A stretch of DNA of 6,146 bases from Clostridiales bacterium (GCA_017649745.1 JAGCGE010000192.1:1-6146); one strand, 5' to 3'; shown: positions 1 to 5,508, counted from the first letter of the stretch. Notes: generated from the sequence alone by a model not told the origin. Made by a program: numbers and translations.

Positions 1-612
1 ACAATCTAATAATAGTTTATAATCCCATTCTTGATTTTCAAACATCAACCTGACTTCTTTTTCTGCTTTAAATGTATGTTTTTTATACCTTGCCATATAA
101 AGTATCATCAAATTGAAAAACGCAGATTGAAAGCTATTCCTATCTACATTGTCATACTCGGCATCACACACACCAATAAAATCAGAGAAATACTCAAGGT
201 TTTCTTGTGGCGTCGGGGAGTCATAAATCACTTCAAATTCATAAGCAAAATCATAAGAATCAACAAAAGTATTTAAGTCGAAACCAATCGCTACACCTTG
301 ACCATCATCACCGTAACCTCTCCACTGCGACAAATCATCGTCTAATTCAGAAAAACAAGAAACAAACAAATTATCTTGGCCTTCGTTTTTTAACTGTTCT
401 GCTATTTTATCGATTGAAACATTGTAGCCAATACTATGGGCTAATTCATCATTACCTTTGATATCAGAAAACGTTTTAGTAAACCACAACAATTCATCTC
501 GGTCATTCATTTTTAAAGGATCAGAAGCATAAATTTGATTATTGTGAAGAATACTTAGCAAAGTTTCAACTGAACAATAATAGTATACTGGTCTAATCTT
601 CTTAATTCTCAT
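1..612 (-). CDS. DUF2971 family protein, C-terminus beyond the window
   Basis: Reading the minus strand from an ATG at 612 gives 204 codons without a stop to the window edge, so the gene is open at its 3' end. The start is supported by AAGGAG six bases upstream. What identifies it as DUF2971 is the order of conserved stretches: an N-terminal YYYCSVETLLSIL segment (residues 10-22), SDPLKMNDRDE (30-40), the signature SCFSELDDDLSQWRGYGDD (85-103) followed by GVAIGFD (106-112), and a late K..F..EKEVRLMFE block (178-191). Family members are cytosolic proteins of unknown biochemical role, widespread in accessory and mobile regions and sometimes near defence genes. Its upstream neighbours are a broken HAD gene and an orphan ORF tail, so it is probably transcribed alone. 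It appears intact as far as it can be read. Family assignment is recognition by eye; function is unknown. Confidence 0.82.
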   Translation of the reverse strand, partial: MRIKKIRPVYYYCSVETLLSILHNNQIYASDPLKMNDRDELLWFTKTFSDIKGNDELAHSIGYNVSIDKIAEQLKNEGQDNLFVSCFSELDDDLSQWRGYGDDGQGVAIGFDLNTFVDSYDFAYEFEVIYDSPTPQENLEYFSDFIGVCDAEYDNVDRNSFQSAFFNLMILYMARYKKHTFKAEKEVRLMFENQEWDYKLLLDC

Positions 613-642
613 AAGAATCTCCTTATTGCGTAGATATTAATG

Positions 643-653
643 TACATTATGTA
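643..653. promoter_or_regulatory. 11-base palindrome and weak -10-like box upstream of the DUF2971 gene
   Basis: TACAT-T-ATGTA is a perfect inverted repeat about 30 bases upstream of the DUF2971 start. On the minus strand it contains CATAAT, a 5/6 match to a -10 box, which would give a short leader containing the AAGGAG site; the hexamer 17 bases upstream (TTTAGG) is a poor -35. It could be the promoter core of this gene, or chance in A+T-rich DNA. Confidence 0.25.
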
Positions 654-669
654 TACCTGATTTTTAAAC

Positions 670-837
670 CTAAATGCACCCACCTAAAGTAAGCACAACT
701 TGTATATGAACATATCCTCTATTCAGGTTGCTACACTCCATAACAATATAATAATCATCGTCATTCTCATTTTTTACCACAATGCCAATAGAATATGCTG
801 TTTTCCAGAGAGGTTTTACCCCATATTCGAAAAAGAT
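670..837 (-). pseudogene. orphan ORF tail fused out of frame to the broken HAD gene
   Basis: In a minus-strand frame different from the HAD frame there is an open stretch ending in TAG at 672-670. It reads plausibly as protein: EYGVKPLWKTAYSIGIVVKN, then an acidic NENDDDYYIVMECSN stretch and YVHIQVVLTLGGCI. The HAD homology stops at about 832, almost exactly where this frame becomes protein-like, so the two appear to be joined end to end. It has no start codon or ribosome-binding site of its own, and the frame closes upstream at a TGA (861-859). It is best read as the 3' remnant of an unrelated gene brought here by a deletion or recombination. I do not recognise the family. Confidence 0.45.
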
Positions 838-1348
838 ATTGTGTTTTACTTGTAAAGATCACAACTTGTGCCGGCCACTTAACTTCGCCTCGATCATCAT
901 AATAAAAAGAACTGGCATATATTGCCTTAAACACACCTGCTTTTGCTACAGAAGTTCCTTCTATCATTTCCTTCAAGCTTGATGATATCACATAATGTTC
1001 AACTATAACTCCCTTGTCCTCTGCATAACTATTTATACTTTCGAACCATGTATCAACACCGGGATATAATGACACTTTAGACCCATATTCCTCAAGTGTT
1101 TCTCGATTCAATATGAAATTCCCGCGAGCTTCCTGCACCATTTTATACATATATGCAAGATTTTGATCCATATCATTTTGTCTAGCCAGATCATTCGACT
1201 CTTGCCAAAAAGTTTTAATATCGTATTTCACAGACTATATATATCCTTGGGCCTGCATATCTGTTGGCGACAACGTTTTATCAAAATCATAACATATGGC
1301 AATAACCAGTCTTGAAGTTATAATACTCTCTATATTTTTATTATTCAC
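767..1348 (-). pseudogene. HAD-superfamily phosphatase (phosphoserine-phosphatase-like), interrupted by amber codon and 3'-truncated
   Basis: Translation starts at GTG 1348-1346, with a strong GGAGGT six bases upstream. HAD motif I, with both aspartates, reads ICYDFDKTLSP (residues 18-28). Codon 38 is TAG (1237-1235). The same frame continues for 155 more codons with clear homology to the family: YDIKTFWQESNDLA, LAYMYKMVQEARG, LYPGVDTWFESIN, the motif II region EHYVISSSLKEMIEGT (about 117-132), ASSFYYDDRGEVKWPAQVV and SKTQYLFRI (about 167-175). Known relatives, from memory, are about 270-290 residues and continue to motif IV (GDxxxD), which binds Mg; here homology ends at residue about 175 and the remaining residues to the TGA at 769-767 are unrelated. 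The gene is therefore doubly damaged. A GTG at 1231 after the amber codon lacks a ribosome-binding site, so re-initiation looks unlikely. Intact proteins of this kind are cytosolic phosphatases of uncertain substrate. Confidence 0.85.
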
Positions 1349-1492
1349 GTGAACACCTCCAACATAAATGTTTCTTACTAGCTTATATATTGTTCATTTC
1401 TATCGTTTCGAGCATAATCTGCGCTAACATTTAGTTTTCTGCTGCAAAATAGAATCTCTTTCATTATTTTATTTTGATGTCATTATCATGGT

Positions 1493-3691
1493 TCAATTAT
1501 AATTCTCATCTAAATACAGATTTAGTCGTGCAGTAAGACTCATTGCGATCTCATTCACACTTTTGTTTGAAGAATAATAGCTATCCATCTCTTCAAAAAG
1601 TATATTCCACAAACCGGAATCCTCTGAATCGATAATGCAGTTCGGTGAACACTTCAGTATTTTATACTGTTCGATCTCTGATACAGATATTTCTGATTCA
1701 TCAATCCGAGTCGCCTCCTCATACCAGTATTCTTCGATTGGATCTTTGATGCTCTGCGGATCAGTCAGGCAGTTAAAATATTCCTCAAGTACCTGATCGT
1801 TTACAGGAGTATATCCTTGTTGTGAACAAAGGATCTGTCTCTGATTCTCGTAGCTGAGAAGAATATCCAGGAAATCATATATAGCATCTTTGTATTCACT
1901 GTCCGCCATTACACTCACCTGGCATACACAAGATGCAGGTCTCAATTGCTCATCAACTGAAGGATATCCGGCATAATAGATATCACCATCAAGTTCTGAA
2001 TACATATGCCTGAAATCAGAAAAACTGCTATTGAATCGAGCAAGCTTGCAATTATCAGAATAAACATCATCCATCATCGTATACATTCCGGTATAAAAAG
2101 ATTGACCGCTCTTCAGTGCATATGACAATATCTTCTCGACTCTATCCTGATCAACATGTCCGCCGGAACTGCCCGCAACCGACAATTCGTTTCTGATAAC
2201 AGGATCTGCGATCATAACAGCAGGTTGAGATCCGTACAGATCATCCGTGATCTGAATCGATCCGATCCTAGGATCGATACCCGTAAAAGTCTTTCCCTTA
2301 CCAACATATCCATCCTGAAGATATCCGGGAAAGATGTAATAACAACCATTACCGCCTGATAACATCAGTTTCTTTATGTCGCTACCAATAAGTTCAGATG
2401 AGGACACATAATCACTGAGGTCTTCCAACAGACCGGCTTTTGCCAGATAATCCGGATTAAACTGACTTCCTATGAACAGGTCAGGCATATCACCTTTGAG
2501 CAATGAAGCAATCACTTCAGCTTGTATGTCATTTCCTGATTCATCATGAAAGACTTCACTTTCCAACACGATCATATAATCGCTCTGCGACATATTAAAC
2601 TCAGCTACTGCGCTCTTAAGACCCGGATCCGTCATAACCGAAGAAGCAACAGAAGCTCTTATTATCTGTCTTGAATTCAGGTTCAGACCTGATACCTCAT
2701 ATATAACTCTGATTTGCGGGATCGGAGTAGAATTGTAGATGTTCACGAACAGGTTGGATCCCAACACATCAAAACAATAATCACCTTCATCACCAATAAC
2801 ACCTGTAAGCAGCATATTCTTGTCTTTAGCACTTACGACGTATTCCTCGTCAGTAGGGCTCAGACAAACAACATCATTTACTCCATTCTGATACAGATAA
2901 TTGCCTGTACCGCACATATATGGCGTGTCACTGTCCAATTTCAAGTATGATCCGCGTGTCTTCGTATATGCTTCATTTTCAAAATCCAACTCATAAAAAC
3001 CGATTTCGGAGAATGAATAAGATGCTGCGTATTCTTTTCCGCTAAATTCAAAATAAGCATGTAAAGCTCCTAGATGGCTGAATTCTTCACAATATATCCT
3101 TCCGGTCTCCTCGCCTGACATATCGTACTTAACACATCGGTGAGTATAGGATGCCACAAAGCCATCTTTGCATCTGTCCAGGACGCAGTCCCTGGAATAG
3201 ATATCAGAGTCAGAGGACAATCCAGCATCCGTTATCTCTTTGATCACATTTCCGGTCTTTATATCGATCAGGCTGATCCCGTCATTACAGACATATGCCA
3301 GGGTATCACTATCTATAAAACAAAAGCCGAAAGCTTCATCTATATCAAGTTTGGAGATAAGCGATACATTGCCGAGCATATCCGATTTCTGAACAGAATA
3401 CTTAGGAGCATATGTTGTTTGACCTTTCGCATCTTCATTAAAATAATCCTTTACGACAACCATGTATATATAATTATCAATCAGGTCTGTCTCATAAATA
3501 TAATCACACTCGAGTGGAACAATATTGAAGGAAGAAAATTCCTTGGAGGAACCGTCAACAAGGCTTTCCGTACCTATTATCTGCGCAGAGACAACTGTCG
3601 TTTCTCCGGTCTCTTTCACTTCCTTATTGCACGAAACCAACAAAAGTACCGAAAGCATAATTGGGCTGAAGATATGTATCATTCGTTTCAT
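1493..3691 (-). CDS. Large lipoprotein: propeller-like N-terminal half fused to family-1 extracellular solute-binding domain
   Basis: The protein has 732 residues, starting at ATG 3691 with GAGGAC five bases upstream and ending in TGA. Residues 1-21 are a lipoprotein signal (MKRM, hydrophobic core, lipobox L18-V-S-C21), so the mature protein should be lipid-anchored outside the membrane. Residues about 50-330 are rich in short beta-strand repeats with turn motifs (SLIDIKTGNVIKEI, RCVKYDMSGEETGRIY, GFYELDFENE), resembling a beta-propeller. From about 343 the sequence follows the ABC solute-binding protein pattern: GLKSAVAEFN (357-366), a DIQAEVIASLLKGDMPDLF block (388-406), YLAKAGLLEDLSDYV, a late YPSVDEQLRPAS / YKDAIYDFLDILLS segment (576-613), and a C-terminal ARLNLYLDE. 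Such proteins normally deliver oligosaccharides or other ligands to a permease, but no permease or ATPase gene is next to it. It may serve an orphan transporter or act as a sensor. No terminator is evident between its stop and the HAD gene. Ligand unknown. Confidence 0.85.
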   Translation of the reverse strand: MKRMIHIFSPIMLSVLLLVSCNKEVKETGETTVVSAQIIGTESLVDGSSKEFSSFNIVPLECDYIYETDLIDNYIYMVVVKDYFNEDAKGQTTYAPKYSVQKSDMLGNVSLISKLDIDEAFGFCFIDSDTLAYVCNDGISLIDIKTGNVIKEITDAGLSSDSDIYSRDCVLDRCKDGFVASYTHRCVKYDMSGEETGRIYCEEFSHLGALHAYFEFSGKEYAASYSFSEIGFYELDFENEAYTKTRGSYLKLDSDTPYMCGTGNYLYQNGVNDVVCLSPTDEEYVVSAKDKNMLLTGVIGDEGDYCFDVLGSNLFVNIYNSTPIPQIRVIYEVSGLNLNSRQIIRASVASSVMTDPGLKSAVAEFNMSQSDYMIVLESEVFHDESGNDIQAEVIASLLKGDMPDLFIGSQFNPDYLAKAGLLEDLSDYVSSSELIGSDIKKLMLSGGNGCYYIFPGYLQDGYVGKGKTFTGIDPRIGSIQITDDLYGSQPAVMIADPVIRNELSVAGSSGGHVDQDRVEKILSYALKSGQSFYTGMYTMMDDVYSDNCKLARFNSSFSDFRHMYSELDGDIYYAGYPSVDEQLRPASCVCQVSVMADSEYKDAIYDFLDILLSYENQRQILCSQQGYTPVNDQVLEEYFNCLTDPQSIKDPIEEYWYEEATRIDESEISVSEIEQYKILKCSPNCIIDSEDSGLWNILFEEMDSYYSSNKSVNEIAMSLTARLNLYLDENYN

Positions 3692-3733
3692 TTTTTGTCC
3701 TCACAATAACAATTAGATTGCCACATATAAAAG

Positions 3734-3770
3734 TGCATGGCTATCCCATAAAGTATGAGACAACCATGCA
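3734..3770 (-). terminator. Long-stem intrinsic terminator between the 137-aa secreted protein and the lipoprotein gene
   Basis: On the minus-strand transcript the arms TGCATGG (3770-3764) and CCATGCA (3740-3734) pair, and the inner arms TTGTCTCATA and TATGGGATAG continue the helix to a 17-pair stem with a three-base loop. Three of the inner pairs are G-U; on the plus strand these would be C/A mismatches, so the structure is specific to minus-strand RNA. CTTTTATAT follows the stem. It starts 8 bases after the stop of the 137-residue gene and ends 42 bases before the lipoprotein ATG. Confidence 0.8.
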
Positions 3771-3777
3771 TATTAAA

Positions 3778-4191
3778 TCAATAGTAAATAGTAAAAGAGC
3801 CGACTGCTACGGTATAAGGAGCTGCAGGCATAACTTTATAACTTAATACATCTCCGGCAGAACAAGGAATATTTATATGGGCAGATCCACCTCCATTAGG
3901 AATATAGTAAGTTCCAACATGAGTTCCGTTAATATAAATATACAAATTTGCGGCACCAGATGTACAATAGGTATAATCTATATATACTGGCGGAGTAGTA
4001 ACTGTTACTTGTCCTGTTTTGCTACTACCCATACCATTTAGATTAAAATACACCGTAATAAATCTTGTATATCTTTCTATTCCCGGTTCATCTACGTCAA
4101 AGTTATTATCGGCAAGTACCGAAGAACTTCCAAAAACAGAAAAAATCATAACTATTGACAATATTATTGAAATCAATCTTCTTTTTGTCAT
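3778..4191 (-). CDS. Small secreted protein of unknown function (137 aa)
   Basis: ATG at 4191 is preceded by a consensus GGAGGTG four bases away; the stop is TGA. Residues 1-27 form a classical signal peptide: MTKRR, a hydrophobic core (LISIILSIVMIFSVF) and a VLA|DN cleavage site. There is no lipobox, transmembrane helix or sortase signal, so it should be released. The mature part of about 110 residues is rich in Thr, Tyr, Gly and alternating hydrophobics (ITVYFNLNG, QVTVTT, LYIYINGTHVGTYYIP, YTVAVGSFTIYY), which points to an all-beta fold. Two cysteines (76 and 110) could form a disulfide. It follows a 250-base gap after another secreted-protein gene and is closed by its own hairpin. I do not recognise the family. 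An adhesin-like, effector or signalling role is open; nothing in the sequence decides. Confidence 0.8.
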   Translation of the reverse strand: MTKRRLISIILSIVMIFSVFGSSSVLADNNFDVDEPGIERYTRFITVYFNLNGMGSSKTGQVTVTTPPVYIDYTYCTSGAANLYIYINGTHVGTYYIPNGGGSAHINIPCSAGDVLSYKVMPAAPYTVAVGSFTIYY

Positions 4192-4262
4192 TCTACACCT
4201 CCAAATTATATATCAAAGGAAATGATTTACACCATTGCTCCAACTCCAATCGACTTATCTTC

Positions 4263-4283
4263 TTAATTAGCTATCAGCCACAT
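4263..4283 (-). CDS. Candidate six-codon leader peptide MWLIAN
   Basis: In the gap upstream of the 137-residue gene, the minus strand carries GGAGGTG (4297-4291), a seven-base spacer, then ATG TGG CTG ATA GCT AAT TAA. The ribosome-binding site is as good as those of the real genes in the window and matches the one used by the downstream gene. It lies 71 bases upstream of that gene's start. It could be a regulatory leader peptide or the vestige of a lost gene start. No clear attenuator hairpin pair is visible between it and the gene. Confidence 0.25.
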   Translation of the reverse strand: MWLIAN

Positions 4284-4320
4284 TGGTCTGCACCTCCATT
4301 AATCATGCCAAAGCATATCC

Positions 4321-4349
4321 TTGCTTATACTGATCGAAGGTGCTATACT
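4321..4349 (+). promoter_or_regulatory. Sigma-A-type promoter on the plus strand with extended -10
   Basis: TTGCTT (4321-4326) is separated by exactly 17 bases from TATACT (4344-4349), and the -10 is preceded by TGC, an extended -10. This is the best promoter-like sequence I found in the window. Predicted start of transcription is about 4356. No plus-strand protein gene follows; a terminator does (4409-4446), so it would make a transcript of roughly 90 bases. Confidence 0.55.
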
Positions 4350-4355
4350 TCCAAA

Positions 4356-4447
4356 CAAGTGAACACCTAATCAGAAAGCTCCTACAACGGTTTTCTATTG
4401 TTCATTTTGTTGTCCGCGGGTCGCCAAACTATGCGGACAACTTTTTA
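4356..4447 (+). ncRNA. Candidate small RNA of about 90 nt, antisense to the surrounding minus-strand genes
   Basis: The segment is bounded by a good extended -10 promoter and a GC-rich hairpin followed by T5, both on the plus strand, opposite to every gene in the window. It has no ORF with a ribosome-binding site. Its 3' end overlaps the stop codon (4447-4445) of the 201-residue secreted protein gene, and the rest is antisense to the gap upstream of the 137-residue gene. It could pair with read-through transcripts joining these genes, or act elsewhere in trans. The existence of the RNA is inferred only from the two signals and their spacing. The GC-rich inverted repeat might instead be a remnant of an insertion-sequence end. 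Confidence 0.4.
4409..4446 (+). terminator. Intrinsic terminator oriented on the plus strand
   Basis: GTTGTCCGC (4409-4417) and GCGGACAAC (4433-4441) form a perfect nine-pair GC-rich stem with a 15-base loop, followed immediately by TTTTT (4442-4446). On the minus strand the stem is followed by AAAATGAAC, which is not a U-tract, so it fits plus-strand termination. It sits directly after the 201-residue gene's stop and may still protect that mRNA's 3' end as a simple hairpin. Confidence 0.65.
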
Positions 4448-5050
4448 TGGTGCTGATACAGTAAAAGTCTTATGGACATCTCTGGTTACGATAGTCCCTA
4501 TTCCTTCAATAAAGATGTTAACGTTGTACTTGCCGTAAACATCTACTGTCATACTCGTTCCGCCGGAAGCAATATTGTATGAATATGAAGTCTGATAATA
4601 TGTATCTCCCAATGTCGCTCCGGTAATGAATGATGTTACTCCTGTACATGACGTGACCCTATTATGGTTGTACGTACCTGAAATATTTGCTGTAAGTGAA
4701 ACACCCATTCCTAAAGAAGCCGTTCTAACCCATACATATGATGTTCTCGTACCAGATCCGGTTTCTTGTACCACATCATCATAAGCATCAAGGCTTTCAA
4801 GTTGAGACAGCGCTTCTCGCAATGAAGTTTCAGTAACAGTAGTACAAAAAGCTATAAGATCCTCGTCAGCAACAGATATTGAACAGCCATATTCAGCAGC
4901 AATTCTGTTAAAATCTTTCATTATCTCCTCACACTGTTCTATAGTTATTTCACCATCATAGCGACCATTTGATCCCACATCGCTATCAGCCAATACCACG
5001 TTAGAAAACAATAATAGCGTCAACAATAAAGAAATGACTTTAACTTTCAT
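4445..5050 (-). CDS. Secreted protein of unknown function (201 aa), co-transcribed with the XRE regulator
   Basis: The start is ATG 5050-5048, with GGAGGAG (5060-5054) just upstream; an in-frame TTG at 5062 overlaps that ribosome-binding site and is rejected. The stop is TAA. Residues 1-21 are a signal peptide (MKVKVISLLLTLLLFSNVVLA|DS). The mature N-terminal part (about 35-92) looks helical and amphipathic (ITIEQCEEIMKDFNRIAAEYG, SLREALSQLESLDAYDD); residues 105-201 are a Thr/Ser/Gly/Tyr-rich beta domain (TSYVWVRTASLGMGVSLTAN, then TGVTSFITGATLGDTYYQ). Cysteines are at 40, 56, 69 and 135. There is no membrane anchor after the signal. The gene starts 15 bases after the stop of the XRE-TM gene, so the two are almost certainly one operon. 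The two-part layout recalls DUF5626-like small secreted proteins of Firmicutes, but I cannot confirm that family. Confidence 0.8.
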   Translation of the reverse strand: MKVKVISLLLTLLLFSNVVLADSDVGSNGRYDGEITIEQCEEIMKDFNRIAAEYGCSISVADEDLIAFCTTVTETSLREALSQLESLDAYDDVVQETGSGTRTSYVWVRTASLGMGVSLTANISGTYNHNRVTSCTGVTSFITGATLGDTYYQTSYSYNIASGGTSMTVDVYGKYNVNIFIEGIGTIVTRDVHKTFTVSAP

Positions 5051-5053
5051 GAT

Positions 5054-5060
5054 CTCCTCC
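5054..5060 (-). promoter_or_regulatory. Ribosome-binding site that fixes the start of the 201-aa secreted protein
   Basis: GGAGGAG on the minus strand, with its GGAGG core five bases before ATG 5050. It lies in the 15-base gap after the XRE gene's TGA and excludes the upstream TTG at 5062 as start, since that codon partly lies inside the site. Confidence 0.8.
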
Positions 5061-5065
5061 AATAA

Positions 5066-5452
5066 TCAACAAATGACTATGCTCCTGATGATCTTCAACA
5101 CTACATATAAGAATAATAGGATTCCCGCAACCACCATAATTCTTTTAATTAATTTCCATTTTCTGACTTCTCGATCAGCCAAAATACCATTAAGTCTTAC
5201 TAGTTGCTTGACTATTGCTTCCTCATCCAGTTTCTTCTCATCAGGCTGCGTTTCTTCTTTGTCATCAGACAATAAATACTCAACACTCGTATTAAGCAAT
5301 TCAGCAATCTTTGTCAAATCATTCGATGTTGGAACCGATTGATTCTTTTCCCATCTTTGAACTGTACTTCTTGATGTAAAGAGTTTTTCGGCTATAAAGT
5401 CCTGAGACAAACCTGTTTCTTTTCGAAGAGCCTTCATTTTATCTCCAAGCAC
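5066..5452 (-). CDS. XRE-family helix-turn-helix regulator with C-terminal membrane anchor (128 aa)
   Basis: I place the start at GTG 5452-5450, where the protein reads MLGDKMKALRKETGLSQ, the usual beginning of XRE/Cro-type domains; AAGGAGG (5469-5463) lies ten bases upstream. A longer frame from TTG 5524 would only add a non-family stretch that includes the operator repeats. Residues 1-62 are a complete HTH_3 domain: GLSQDFIAEKL (helix 2), SRSTVQRWEKNQSVPT (recognition helix and turn), LTKIAELLNTSVEYLL. Residues 63-100 are a charged linker, and 104-123 a hydrophobic helix (IMVVAGILLFLYVVLKII) flanked by Lys/Arg, leaving a tail of about five residues. DNA binding in the cytosol with a membrane tether is the expected topology. 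It heads an operon with a secreted protein, suggesting control of envelope or exported functions. Phased repeats upstream are plausible autoregulatory operators. Confidence 0.9.
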   Translation of the reverse strand: MLGDKMKALRKETGLSQDFIAEKLFTSRSTVQRWEKNQSVPTSNDLTKIAELLNTSVEYLLSDDKEETQPDEKKLDEEAIVKQLVRLNGILADREVRKWKLIKRIMVVAGILLFLYVVLKIIRSIVIC

Positions 5453-5462
5453 GGTTATTTGA

Positions 5463-5469
5463 CCTCCTT
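5463..5469 (-). promoter_or_regulatory. Ribosome-binding site of the XRE regulator gene
   Basis: AAGGAGG on the minus strand, ten bases before GTG 5452. The spacing is slightly long but it is the only good site near the XRE domain's natural start, and it argues against the longer TTG-initiated reading. Confidence 0.65.
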
Positions 5470-5478
5470 CTGTTTCCC

Positions 5479-5487
5479 ATATTATCA
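5479..5487 (-). promoter_or_regulatory. Possible extended -10 promoter element of the XRE operon
   Basis: On the minus strand TGA-TAATAT resembles an extended -10 (TGn plus four of six consensus bases). Transcription would begin about 7 bases downstream, leaving roughly 20 bases of leader containing AAGGAGG. A 17-base upstream spacer would contain the G8 tract, and the -35 position (AAAATT) is poor but abuts the last GAAC repeat. Weak on its own; plausible from its position. Confidence 0.3.
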
Positions 5488-5491
5488 CGCA

Positions 5492-5499
5492 CCCCCCCC
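5492..5499 (-). repeat. G8 homopolymer between the repeats and the start of the XRE operon
   Basis: Eight consecutive G on the minus strand (C8 on plus) in a region otherwise A+T-rich. It lies 40-47 bases upstream of the GTG start, between the GAGC repeats and the -10-like element. Tracts like this are prone to slipped-strand length change, which at this place would alter promoter spacing rather than the reading frame. Confidence 0.7.
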
Positions 5500-5508
5500 A
5501 GAATTTTT

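Noticed and set aside
31..461. Two plus-strand frames of about 80 codons near the left edge
   Set aside because: They are antisense to the DUF2971 gene, whose conserved motifs are on the minus strand in this interval.
1361..1492. Terminator or promoter between the lipoprotein stop and the HAD gene
   Set aside because: No stable hairpin with a T-tract and no convincing -35/-10 pair on the minus strand; only short weak complementarities such as around 1436-1450.
3140..3716. Plus-strand frames opposite the start of the lipoprotein gene, up to 189 codons
   Set aside because: They have no ribosome-binding site and no recognisable domain, and lie wholly opposite a gene with a clear signal peptide and solute-binding domain; they are antisense shadows.
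4300..4360. Minus-strand short frame ending ...SISISKDMLWHD before TAA, reminiscent of the end of a longer protein
   Set aside because: Only about 20 codons are open, there is no clear start, and I could not tie it to a family; it may be a vestige but cannot be supported.
1349..4368. Shared GTGAACACCT at 1349-1358 and 4359-4368
   Set aside because: Ten bases with no further similarity on either side; one copy is simply the ribosome-binding region of the HAD gene.
5051..5062. Four-residue longer start (TTG 5062) for the 201-residue secreted protein
   Set aside because: The TTG overlaps the GGAGGAG ribosome-binding site that serves ATG 5050, and it would put two Glu in front of the signal peptide.
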